Shown in pieces: positions 1 through 6,984 of a stretch of 13,302 nt of DNA. The stretch comes from JACJYE01 sp964432875 (lineage in GTDB: Bacteria; Bacteroidota; Bacteroidia; Chitinophagales; Saprospiraceae). Numbering within the stretch: position 1 is the first letter of the stretch; every line of letters begins with the position of its first letter. The notes beneath the pieces were generated by a model that saw only the letters and a program-made list of their open reading frames with translations, had not been told where the DNA came from and did no database searches. The stretch spans positions 1-13,302 of the forward strand of contig CAYSPJ010000135.1 in the NCBI GenBank assembly GCA_964432875.1. Reading direction: 5' to 3'. A program made the position numbers and the translations under genes.

Positions 1-9
1 TCTGCCCTC

Positions 10-77
10 GCGTTTTCAGATTACACCATCCACACACTTGGAAGTGCCCGGGGGGTGGAGATGTCACCTGAAAACGC
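10..77 (+). repeat. GATNNCACC hairpin repeat, copy L1
   Basis: A 68-nt imperfect inverted repeat. The outer stem GCGTTTTCAG (10-19) pairs perfectly with CTGAAAACGC (68-77). Inside it lie two near-direct boxes, GATTACACC (19-27) and GATGTCACC (60-68), 41 bp apart, followed by a CCAC/GTGG inner stem and a ~20-nt loop. The plus strand is called here as the one reading GATNNCACC. On the complementary strand the boxes pair almost continuously through G-U wobbles with one G-A mismatch, so an RNA form would be more stable read from the minus strand. The outer stem is identical to copy R2 at the other end of the window, in opposite orientation. Confidence 0.85.
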
Positions 78-88
78 TTACTGGCTAC

Positions 89-157
89 GCCATTTCAGAT
101 CACACCATCCACTTGCTGGTGGTATGGAACAGGGGTGGAGATGCCACCTGAAACGGC
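89..157 (+). repeat. GATNNCACC hairpin repeat, copy L2
   Basis: A second unit 11 bases after L1, in the same orientation, 69 nt long. The stem GCCATTTCAG (89-98) faces CTGAAACGGC (148-157) with one A-C mismatch, as if from a G-to-A change in GCCGTTTCAG. The boxes are GATCACACC (98-106) and GATGCCACC (140-148), 42 bp apart. Both boxes differ from L1 only at the variable NN positions, and on the complementary strand the changes turn a G-A mismatch into G-G and an A-U pair into G-U. The bases after the unit (GGCGCAGC) recur after copies R1 and R3, so the repeated sequence extends slightly past the stem. Confidence 0.82.
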
Positions 158-204
158 GGCGCAGCTCTTGCCGCGGAGCACTGCCAGATCAAAAACAGAT
201 TAAG

Positions 205-247
205 CGATAAGGCTCCGGTCTCCGACCGGGAATCGGCGTTTTTTTTT
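205..247 (+). terminator. Candidate intrinsic terminator for an upstream off-window gene
   Basis: A hairpin with CCGGTC (215-220), loop TCC and GACCGG (224-229), inside an outer CGAT/ATCG pairing (205-208 with 232-235). It is followed by GGCG and a run of nine T (239-247). Hairpin plus T tract fits a rho-independent terminator reading rightward from an unseen gene to the left. The three unpaired bases between outer stem and T tract, and the internal gap in the stem, make it less than ideal. Confidence 0.5.
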
Positions 248-370
248 GTGTAGGTTTGGATTTTCAGGGGAGGCAATGTAACTTGTTCGGCCTATGGACT
301 AACGAAGCTTTTATTCCACCGGGCTCGCAGCTTTTCGCCCATCCTAAACAGTTAAAAAGGATAATGAACA
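248..370. other. Short intergenic leader, no gene recognised
   Basis: No convincing coding region, RNA gene or Bacteroidota-type TANNTTTG promoter element is visible here. The stretch ends in a purine-rich AAAAAGGA block (354-361) just before the TTG start of the next gene. Its base composition is intermediate between the GC-rich repeats to the left and the AT-rich gene to the right. Confidence 0.4.
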
Positions 371-922
371 TTGGAAGAAGAAGTATTTGAAATTGAGAAT
401 ATCGCCAATAATGAAGGTTGCTTCGTAAACCTATTAAAGTATGCAACACTTTTCATTATTGGATTTATCGCCATTTGGATAATGACACTTAAAACATTTG
501 GCGCAATTGGATTCGAGCATGGAAAATTATTTAGTTTTATTGTTTCAATGGGTTTGACAGGGTATTTTTTGCATAAAATACTCAACAGGTCAGATGAGGT
601 CTACAAAATAATATTTAATGACAAAGAGAATACAGTAACACTAGTATCTGGTAATACGTTTGACGGAGTAGATGCATCGGTCAAGATTCAATATGATGCT
701 CTTCTCGTCCTAATAGAAGAAAAGCCGATAATTAAAAGCCGGATAAAATTAGATAATAAAACTCAACTTCGGGATGACAAACTAAGCCAAAATAGAAAAG
801 TGGAAATTTTCGACTCAAACAGATTAGTAAGGGTCATCAATGTCGATTTAAGTAGTTGGTGCCGGCATAAAGAAATAGACTACATTTTAGGAAAATTATT
901 AAAATTGTCAAACAAAAAGTAA
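371..922 (+). CDS. AT-rich small membrane protein of unknown function (183 aa)
   Basis: I do not recognise this protein. The first ~20 residues are acidic (MEEEVFEIEN). They are followed by two hydrophobic helices, roughly residues 22-46 (LLKYATLFIIGFIAIWIM) and 53-70 (LFSFIVSMGLTGYFLHKIL), and then a charged, soluble C-terminal domain of about 110 residues with alternating beta-like segments (IIFNDKENTVTLVSG, IKSRIKLDNK). A PH-like fold would fit that layout, but no motif proves it. The start is TTG at 371: an in-frame TGA at 365 rules out extension, the next Met is at residue 38 inside the first helix, and AAGGA lies 9 bases upstream. Codon use is strongly A/T rich, unlike every other gene here, and a transposase remnant follows, so recent transfer is likely. 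An ATG at 364 opens only an eight-codon frame. Confidence 0.6.
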   Translation: MEEEVFEIENIANNEGCFVNLLKYATLFIIGFIAIWIMTLKTFGAIGFEHGKLFSFIVSMGLTGYFLHKILNRSDEVYKIIFNDKENTVTLVSGNTFDGVDASVKIQYDALLVLIEEKPIIKSRIKLDNKTQLRDDKLSQNRKVEIFDSNRLVRVINVDLSSWCRHKEIDYILGKLLKLSNKK

Positions 923-1132
923 AACCGGGCTAAAAGACCGTTTATCCACCAGGTTACCTGAACGGCCGACAAGGCGTATACACATACTCTTCTCCAGCAT
1001 ACTCGCCCCAAGAACACCTATCTTTAGCTCGCACGGGCGGAAGTGCCAGGGTAGCCCCAAAACAGGATCAACGCAAGCATATGGCAAAATATGGGCCTGC
1101 CGCTTCATACACTATCTTATACCGCTGCTACC
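923..1132. other. Gene-free stretch before the transposase remnant
   Basis: No intact gene is seen in this stretch. In one frame, codons 1080-1121 read YGKIWACRFIHYLI. This resembles the GK(I/L)WQRNYYEHII block that precedes the C-terminus of Bacteroidota IS200-like transposases, in a different frame from the clearer remnant that follows. The resemblance is weak on its own. The rest of the stretch shows nothing I can name. Confidence 0.3.
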
Positions 1133-1237
1133 TGGAGGGGTCATACCAAATCCGAACAGGGGGGCAAATGCATCGAACGGCACATCATCCAGAACCCCGA
1201 AAAATGGGAGGACGACCAATTTTTTAATGGCGGATGA
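1133..1237 (+). pseudogene. Remnant C-terminus of an IS200-like / RAYT Y1 transposase
   Basis: The frame ending at TGA 1235-1237 reads WRGHTKSEQ, then GGKCIERHIIQNPEKW, then EDDQFFNGG. The pattern (N/S)EQ-x4-I-x-x-(Y/H)-I-I-x-N-P-x-x-W-x-x-D-x-F is the characteristic C-terminal signature of Bacteroidota Y1 transposases of the IS200/REP-associated (RAYT) type. These enzymes cut and join single-stranded DNA at hairpins. The N-terminal two-thirds, with the HUH motif and catalytic Tyr, is missing. An in-frame TAG lies at 1052, and a possible upstream block sits in another frame, so the gene is dead. Its presence matters because hairpin repeats of unknown origin flank the window. The call rests on motif memory, not on a search. 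Confidence 0.5.
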
Positions 1238-1326
1238 CCGCCGCTTGGTATATCAATCATAAACCTTATAATTCGGAATAGTACCCAAGCATTGGTGGGG
1301 CTAGGGCCATTGTCCGGCCGGCATTT

Positions 1327-3822
1327 TCACCGGCTAAAACTCACCGTCGCCCTCACTGCCAGATTATCCTCGAAGCGGGGCAGGCGGTAAGGCCCATAGC
1401 GATAGAGCGCTTTAATCCCCAGGCCGATATAGCCGACATTGAGATAATTAAAACGCAGCAGAGAGTTGATCGCCAGGCCGCTTTCCCAGTAGCCCTGCTC
1501 CATGCTGCGCCAGGTATCGGGGCCGTGCTGCTGCGGGTTGCGCAAACTGCCCCAGCCCATACGGTGGATGAGGGAGGGCTGCGGCTGGAAGAGCTCGCTC
1601 TGACGGGCCAGGCGGTGGAAGGCATGCTCGACGTAGAGATGCAGGCTGCGGTCGGCGACAAACTCGTAGGGCTGCATGGCCTCGAAGGCGGTAGCCAGGC
1701 TCAGGGCGTTCCAGCCCGCGCCGGTTCCGATGGGCGTGAAGAGCTTGGCGTAGGGCACTTCGGGTGAGCACCAGCCGGCCTCAGCAGCCAGGCGCAGGGC
1801 ACCCCAGCGGTGGTGGCGCAGGGTGTATTCCAGGGCGCTCTGCAGGCGCAGGTAATCGTGCTTGCCGCCCAGCCAGCCGTCCCAGCCCTTGGCCGCACGC
1901 AAGTGCAGGATGGGTCGGTCGGAGCGCTGCTCCAGCTCGGTGCCCAGGAAGCGGAAGGACTGGAGGCCGTAGGCGTAGCGCAGGTACAGCTCCGCTTCGG
2001 CAAAGGTAAAGGCCGTGAGGGGCAGCCCGTCGCCCGTCGGCAGAAACTGGTATTCAAACTGCGGGCGGTGCTGCTGCTGCCGCAACGCGGCCCGCAGTTG
2101 GAGCGAACGCGCCGGCTGCACTGCAAAAAAGGCCTCGATGCTCTGCTGCAAATCCATGCGCTGGGCGAAGAAGCGCCGGTTGATGAGCTGGTTTTGCAGC
2201 GTCAGGTCAAAAATGGCCGGCTCAACGAAGTCATTGCGGTAGTTGATCCCCAGGCTTAGGCTGCGGTCGGCCGGCCTGGGGAAGAAGGCGAGCTGCCCGG
2301 CGTACTTCCACTGCCGGGCCCTGATGGCGTACCCCGCGTAGCCATAGAGTTGAAAATACGGCGACAGACTGCGCCCGCTGCGCAACCCCAGGCCCGGAGC
2401 GAAGCCTTCAAATTCGCTGTAGCGCAGCAGATCCATGTACATCCAGTCTATTTTGCCCAGGGGCAGGGCGCCTTCCGCCACGCTCTCCAGAAGGCGCAGC
2501 TTGTCATCCAGCTTTACAGCAGCGCCAAGGCTATCCCAGAAGGCGTAGGTCAGCGAATCGGTAAAGGAGACGTTTTCCCGCCGCGCCTGGGCCAGCAGGC
2601 TGTCCGGCCGGTTGATGTCTGCTGAGGTGAGGTAACGCTCCTTGGCGCTGAAAAAGCTGCGGGGGAAGGCCGGATCAATGCGCACGCTATCTATCCAAGT
2701 GCGGGCGTTGAGGCGGGTGCCGAAGGCCGGGTCGGGATACTTTTCCGCTTCGACCAGCAAGCTGAGCTGGGCGGGAAACCACTGCCCCTCCCCTACCCGG
2801 CTATATTTCTGGTCGATGCGGAAGCGGATCTGCTCCTCCTCCGCCGATTCGGCGATGAGGTGCTGGATGGCGTAGCCGGCGGAGTGGATGTGCAGCACGC
2901 CTTTTAGCCCGGCGAAAGCCGTATTGGGCAGCGGCTGGAAGGAGATGACGAAGATGCTATCCGCCCCCTCGTAGAAGGTGTTTTCCAGCCGGAAGCGGTA
3001 GCGGCCAGTGCTGCCCGGCGAGATGGGATTAAGGTAACGCTTTTCCAGTAAAGGCAGCTCGTCGCGGTAAAAAGAGAAAGGCTGCAATTGCAGGGCGACG
3101 CCCACGAACCAGGGCTCCTGAAAGCCAGAGCTGCGGTGGCGCAGCACCTCCTCGCGCCGCTTCTGCGGCTGCTGGTAGGCGTGCGCGCTGAGGGTCTCCA
3201 TGAGAAAGAGATGCAGGCTGTCGAAGAGCTTAGCCTGGGCCTTGTCCCGCCCTTCCGGGCTTTCGCTTTGCGTCTGGCGCTGGCGCTGCTCCTGCCGCCG
3301 GGCCCATTCTTCATGGTTAGGCAGCCGCCGCAAAGTCATTTTCACAAAAGCTTCATACTGGTAGCCAGGCAGCTTTTCCGGGTCGTGGCGCTCCCGGTTC
3401 TTCAGCGCCAGGCGGATGATGCGGTGCGCCGGGTTCTCCCCGGCGATCACCACGGCCTCCTGCAAAATGTAGGAAGCGGGCATCAGCACCACGCGCCAGG
3501 GCTGCTGCGGCGGGCTGCTCAGCTCCAGGCGCTGCGCCTCAAAGCCCACCGCGCTGAAATCCAGCCGGCGGATGTCGGGGGCATAAGGCAGTGAAAAGCT
3601 GCCGTCGATATCGGTAGTGAATATCCGGTCTGCTTGTTCGTTGACGATGATGTGCACAAAAGGCATCCCCTCCCCGCGCTGATCCACCACCGTGCCGCTG
3701 ATCTGCGGCTGGGCATGGAGCCAATGCGGGAAAACAACCAGCAAGGCAATGGCGAATGCGCTGGAGAAGAGCGCCCGGGCGGCGGGCAGCGGAAGGCGGT
3801 TATTAGGTAGCATTTTCTTCAT
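1327..3822 (-). CDS. DUF5686 outer-membrane protein with carboxypeptidase-regulatory-like domain
   Basis: 831 residues. A signal peptide (hydrophobic ~18-32, cleavage probably after HAQ, residue 38) leads into a carboxypeptidase-regulatory-like beta-sandwich (about 39-115, with ISGTVVDQRGEGMPFVHIIV and DIDGSFSLPY). This is the N-terminal plug-proximal domain common in Bacteroidota surface proteins. From ~125 onward comes the DUF5686 region, opening with the typical NPAHRIIRLALKNRERHDPEKL block. The last ~350 residues alternate aromatic-rich strands (YAYGLQSFRFLG, FNYLNVGYIGLGIKALYRYG) and end in ATVSFSR, as expected of an outer-membrane beta-barrel. The role of the family is not established; a surface or transport-related function is inferred from topology. 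It lies 68 bases downstream of the small Cys-motif gene and may share its transcript. The length is normal for the family and no defect is seen. The start at 3822 (MKKML) is natural; Met4 is an alternative. Confidence 0.88.
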   Translation of the reverse strand: MKKMLPNNRLPLPAARALFSSAFAIALLVVFPHWLHAQPQISGTVVDQRGEGMPFVHIIVNEQADRIFTTDIDGSFSLPYAPDIRRLDFSAVGFEAQRLELSSPPQQPWRVVLMPASYILQEAVVIAGENPAHRIIRLALKNRERHDPEKLPGYQYEAFVKMTLRRLPNHEEWARRQEQRQRQTQSESPEGRDKAQAKLFDSLHLFLMETLSAHAYQQPQKRREEVLRHRSSGFQEPWFVGVALQLQPFSFYRDELPLLEKRYLNPISPGSTGRYRFRLENTFYEGADSIFVISFQPLPNTAFAGLKGVLHIHSAGYAIQHLIAESAEEEQIRFRIDQKYSRVGEGQWFPAQLSLLVEAEKYPDPAFGTRLNARTWIDSVRIDPAFPRSFFSAKERYLTSADINRPDSLLAQARRENVSFTDSLTYAFWDSLGAAVKLDDKLRLLESVAEGALPLGKIDWMYMDLLRYSEFEGFAPGLGLRSGRSLSPYFQLYGYAGYAIRARQWKYAGQLAFFPRPADRSLSLGINYRNDFVEPAIFDLTLQNQLINRRFFAQRMDLQQSIEAFFAVQPARSLQLRAALRQQQHRPQFEYQFLPTGDGLPLTAFTFAEAELYLRYAYGLQSFRFLGTELEQRSDRPILHLRAAKGWDGWLGGKHDYLRLQSALEYTLRHHRWGALRLAAEAGWCSPEVPYAKLFTPIGTGAGWNALSLATAFEAMQPYEFVADRSLHLYVEHAFHRLARQSELFQPQPSLIHRMGWGSLRNPQQHGPDTWRSMEQGYWESGLAINSLLRFNYLNVGYIGLGIKALYRYGPYRLPRFEDNLAVRATVSFSR

Positions 3823-3890
3823 ACGGCAGTGGATTTCGCCTTTCCTAACAGCGCAAGAGCCGCTGGGGTTTAGCCATGGTGGGTGGTTCG

Positions 3891-4166
3891 CTATGCCGCC
3901 GCTTTCGGTTTAAACCACGCCTCCGCCGGGCAGTCCAAATCGCGCTGCCGACAGTATTTGCAGGCCAATCTCCCGCGCACGAAGCCATTGCCGAAGCTGG
4001 CCAGGAAGAGCAGCGCCAGCAACGCCCCCAATAGCCACCAGTCGAAGCGGATAATCAGCAGTACCAGCCCCACGGCCACCGGGGTGAAGGCGATGAAAAT
4101 ATCCGGGAGGAGGTCCCGCCAGATTTCCAAAAAAATCAACCGGAACAGCAAAAGCAATCCTACCAT
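3891..4166 (-). CDS. Small membrane protein with C-x2-C-x6-C motif (91 aa)
   Basis: An unnamed small protein type. It has a hydrophobic N-terminal segment (MVGLLLLFRLIFL), a central double hydrophobic stretch (AFTPVAVGLVLLIIRFDWWLLGALLALLFL in parts) and a C-terminal tail with CKYCRQRDLDCPAE, three Cys that could bind a metal or form disulfides. Similar short membrane proteins ending in a CKYCKQ...CPA tail occur in Bacteroidota, as far as I recall, without a known function. The chosen start is ATG at 4166, which overlaps the stop of the upstream crtY-blh gene in ATGGTAG (7 bases), the arrangement expected for translational coupling. A start 11 codons upstream (4199) is open but would overlap by 40 bases. 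The coupling suggests a role linked to the carotenoid/retinal enzyme, but this is inference. Confidence 0.72.
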   Translation of the reverse strand: MVGLLLLFRLIFLEIWRDLLPDIFIAFTPVAVGLVLLIIRFDWWLLGALLALLFLASFGNGFVRGRLACKYCRQRDLDCPAEAWFKPKAAA

Positions 4167-6226
4167 TCTGCGCCCCCATAAAACCGGTGCATAAACCAAA
4201 TATGCGGCGCGCTGATGGCCGCCAGGAAGACGAAAAGCCCCGGGATCATGCCCTCAAAAGGCAGCTCCGCCAGATAGCTGAAGGCCACCAGCAGGGCGAA
4301 GAGGGCAAAAGCGCCCAGCGAGAAAGGCAGCGCTTGCCGCAAGAGAGCGGCGTGCGAAACCCGCAGGCCCGCCTGCAAGTGCCGCCAGCCGCGCAAGCTG
4401 TGCACGCCGATGAAGTACAAGCCAAAGGCCAGCAAGAGCGGCAGAAAGGCCCCCGCCAGGAGGATGAGCATGGTTTGCAGCCAGGAGGCCCGCGCCGCTG
4501 CCGGGATGAATAACCCGGTACCGAGCAAGCCGAGGAGGCTAGCCCCGGCGATGCCGGTCATGGCCAAGGGCGGGAAAGCCAGTTGCGGCCCTAGCCCCAG
4601 GGCGTGGAGGTAGTCCTCAAACTCGCCCGGGTGCGCCGCCAGGATGAACCCCAGCGCGGCGGCCCCGTGCAGCCAGGCCCGGCCCGGCCGGAAAGCCCCC
4701 CAATGCTGCAGATCGGTCTCCCCGAAATGCCAGGCCGAGTAAAGCAAAAACGCCAGCAGCGCCAGCGGCGGAGAGAGCAGCCAAACCAGCAAGATCAAGC
4801 CCATAATGGCCAGATAGCCCACAACGAACCGCAGCAACGCCCCACCCTGCAATTGCCCCGCCGGGCTGAGGCAGTGGTCGAGCGCACCGTGCGGGATGCC
4901 AGGGAAGGCCATGCCCAACAACAGCAGGGGCGCCCCCAGCGACTGGAGCGCCTGCGGTGCGGCAAACTGCAGCAGCAGCGCCAGGGCCGCGATCAGCAAC
5001 GGCAAAGCGCCACCCAGGCTCGGCCGCGGCAAGGCACCCAGGCGAAGATACACCTCTGCCAGGGCCTGCAGGAATGGCCGGATCGGCAACGACAGCAGCA
5101 GCGGGATCTCCTGCCGCAAGCGGCTCTCCTCATCCAGGAAAGCCAACACGCGGCGCAGCGGCACCCGCTCGAAAAGCTGTTCGAAGATGGGCTGCCCCTG
5201 CTCCGGCTGCCGGGCTAGGATGTGCAACAGCAGGGAGTCGTAAAACGCAAAACGCGGCGCTTGATAGGGCGCCGGGCAAGGAGCAGCTTTTTCCAAGGCC
5301 TCGACGATGCCGCAGGCATGGGCGAACATCCGGCTCAGCGCATAGCCCGTCGAGCTTTTGACCGCCCCTGCCGCCGTGCCGATGGGGATGTGCCGCGCCG
5401 CCGGCTGATGCGTCGGCGCCGGGGCGTTGAGGCGCTGGTTCATAGGGATGCAGCCCGCTTCGGTTTCCAGGATTTCGTAATCATCCCCCAGGTGACGGCC
5501 GAGCCAATCTTCCAGCAAGGACGCAGCCCGATCCGGGCGGATGGAGGCGGTGCCGAAGCGGGTGATCTCCACCAGCATCTCGTCGGCAGCGGTGGGGAGG
5601 AGGTACATGAATTGGGCCGCCCCATCCTGCGCCACGCTGAAATCCATCAGCCGGATGGCGGCAGGGTCGACCCGGTCAGCGGGGAAGCGCACCCGCCAGC
5701 CTACGAAGGATTGCCAGACCGCGCGCTCGTCTTCCCGCAAGCCTTGCTGCTGCTCCGGGCGGAGGCGGCTATCAAATACCCATTGGGCCTGACAAAGCTG
5801 CCCTCCGGCTTCTACCCACAGGCCAGCTTCCGCCTCTGCTATCAGCCCGGCAGGCAAATGCCGCCACTCCACGAGCGGATAGCCCGCCAGCAGCTGCTTG
5901 ACGTGGCGGTAAAAATCGGCGCTGCGCAAATGATAATAGCGGTAGGGATGGAGGGGTTGAGGCTCGCCATTGATCCAGGTGTAATCCCATTGGCAGCTCG
6001 CCAGCGGCCCCAGGCTGGCGGCGATGGGGTCGCTATCTTTGGCCCAGAAGCACCAGGTGCGGTCGTTGCCGTCCTTGGGGTCGGGTTCCAGGATCAGCAC
6101 GCGCTTGTCAGTCAGCCAGCGGCGCTCGTGCATGGCCAGCAGCAGGCACATGCCCGCCCCGCCTGCCCCGATGAGGATGGCGTCGTAGCCTGCCGCGGCA
6201 TTCGGCATAGGGTTCTCCGGCAGCAT
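4160..6226 (-). CDS. crtY-blh: Lycopene beta-cyclase fused to Brp/Blh beta-carotene 15,15'-dioxygenase
   Basis: 688 residues in one uninterrupted frame. Residues ~12-395 are a CrtY-type lycopene cyclase: dinucleotide-binding GAGGAG (20-25), NDRTWCFW (54-61), an acidic motif LVEITRF (218-224) where E220 probably matches the catalytic Glu of the FLEET motif, and IGTAAGAVKSSTGYAL (~282-297). After a short linker (LPRPSLGG, ~399-406) comes a multi-helix Brp/Blh membrane domain. It carries the conserved His set: PHGALDH (H446, H451), WHFGETD (H500), GVHSLRGWRH (H609, H616) and APHIWFMHRF (H675, H680). In Blh enzymes such His residues hold the catalytic iron. Predicted activity: lycopene to beta-carotene, then oxidative cleavage to two retinal. 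Both halves are near the usual free-standing lengths (~385 and ~280). The start at 6226 is used; Met7 (6208) is possible. A 7-base overlap couples it to the small membrane gene downstream. Confidence 0.93.
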   Translation of the reverse strand: MLPENPMPNAAAGYDAILIGAGGAGMCLLLAMHERRWLTDKRVLILEPDPKDGNDRTWCFWAKDSDPIAASLGPLASCQWDYTWINGEPQPLHPYRYYHLRSADFYRHVKQLLAGYPLVEWRHLPAGLIAEAEAGLWVEAGGQLCQAQWVFDSRLRPEQQQGLREDERAVWQSFVGWRVRFPADRVDPAAIRLMDFSVAQDGAAQFMYLLPTAADEMLVEITRFGTASIRPDRAASLLEDWLGRHLGDDYEILETEAGCIPMNQRLNAPAPTHQPAARHIPIGTAAGAVKSSTGYALSRMFAHACGIVEALEKAAPCPAPYQAPRFAFYDSLLLHILARQPEQGQPIFEQLFERVPLRRVLAFLDEESRLRQEIPLLLSLPIRPFLQALAEVYLRLGALPRPSLGGALPLLIAALALLLQFAAPQALQSLGAPLLLLGMAFPGIPHGALDHCLSPAGQLQGGALLRFVVGYLAIMGLILLVWLLSPPLALLAFLLYSAWHFGETDLQHWGAFRPGRAWLHGAAALGFILAAHPGEFEDYLHALGLGPQLAFPPLAMTGIAGASLLGLLGTGLFIPAAARASWLQTMLILLAGAFLPLLLAFGLYFIGVHSLRGWRHLQAGLRVSHAALLRQALPFSLGAFALFALLVAFSYLAELPFEGMIPGLFVFLAAISAPHIWFMHRFYGGAEW

Positions 6227-6351
6227 TTTTGATAGTTTACTAATGAAAAATGCAGAACAAAATTGGCGGGAGATGGTTCAGGATCGTTCCGGGGGAAAGC
6301 GGTGCAAAACCAAAAGGCATTGTATCAATCAGGTGAAATCCCGTGCTATCT

Positions 6352-6897
6352 TTAACCCCCAATAAAGCTGCCGTATGCGGCGATCTGGGCTGCAAGCCGC
6401 TCTTCCAGATACGGGTTGCCGCCTTTCAGGCTTTCCATAATCAGCTGGGCTTCCTGCCGGTATTCCCTTTTTTTTGAATCGCTCCAATGCGGCGGCGGCG
6501 CTTGCAGATTGGTAATCCGGTCGGCCAATTTCACCGCCCAGGCTTCCTTGCGCAGCTTTTTGACTCTGGACAGGCTGTCCGTCATCCTTTCCGATTTGGG
6601 CAATTGGGCGTCCTTGGTCAAAGCTGCTACTGCATCCGCTACTTCGATGCCGAATATTTCTGCCAGTTCTTCACGCGTGGTTTCGGTATCTTCCAAGGCA
6701 TCGTGCAAAAGCGCCGCCTGTAGGGCAAAGTTCAAATCAAACTCAGGCGTGTGGGTTGAGGCGATCAGTATCTCCATCGCTACATTGCTCAAATGGACGA
6801 CATACGGGATTTTGGTCCCCGGGATGGTCTGCCCGGCCTCGGCGTGTTTCAAGGCGGCAAATTTGATGGTGGCCTGATAGGTTTGTTGAGTAGTCAT
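6352..6897 (-). CDS. Mesh1-like HD-domain (p)ppGpp hydrolase (single-domain SAH)
   Basis: 181 residues from the chosen start ATG at 6897 (MTTQQTYQATIKFAALKH). An upstream Met at 6957 would add 20 residues with no family character. Numbered from 6897, the metal-binding HD set appears as H35 (YVVHLSNVA), H65-D66 in ALLHDALEDT and D126 in VKLADRITNL. Spacing and motifs match the HD fold of Rel/Spo alarmone hydrolases and the stand-alone Mesh1 group, which remove the 3' pyrophosphate of (p)ppGpp using Mn2+. There is no synthetase, TGS or ACT domain, so only hydrolysis is expected, in the cytoplasm. The gene lies 87 bases after the deiminase gene and 125 bases before crtY-blh, gaps that leave room for its own promoter. 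An animal Mesh1 homologue also acts on NADPH, so the substrate is not certain. Confidence 0.85.
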   Translation of the reverse strand: MTTQQTYQATIKFAALKHAEAGQTIPGTKIPYVVHLSNVAMEILIASTHTPEFDLNFALQAALLHDALEDTETTREELAEIFGIEVADAVAALTKDAQLPKSERMTDSLSRVKKLRKEAWAVKLADRITNLQAPPPHWSDSKKREYRQEAQLIMESLKGGNPYLEERLAAQIAAYGSFIGG

Positions 6898-6984
6898 TCT
6901 GTTGAATTGGTGGTGGTGATTGGGCTTTATTATTAAACGAGCAGAATCAAAGCACAAATCCTGATGCAGCCCAGAACGGAGACC

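Noticed and set aside
89..157. Integron attC site
   Set aside because: It folds like an attC, but there are no GTTRRRY/RYYYAAC core boxes and the conserved part is an internal direct box, not the terminal core.
318..931. 8-bp direct repeat ACCGGGCT on both sides of the AT-rich gene (318-325 and 924-931) as a target-site duplication
   Set aside because: A match this short is expected by chance over this distance, and no inverted ends accompany it.
934..1222. Plus-strand stop-free frame spanning the region after the AT-rich gene
   Set aside because: It has no good start, no recognisable motif, and overlaps the transposase remnant in another frame.
1316..1340. GCCGG/CCGGC hairpin at the end of the DUF5686 gene as a terminator
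   Set aside because: The stem is only five pairs with an 8-base loop, overlaps the stop codon and has no T run on the transcribed strand.
5222..6232. 336-residue plus-strand open frame opposite the cyclase domain
   Set aside because: It is antisense to strongly recognised CrtY motifs, its composition is Arg/Gln/Ala-rich, and it has no family resemblance.
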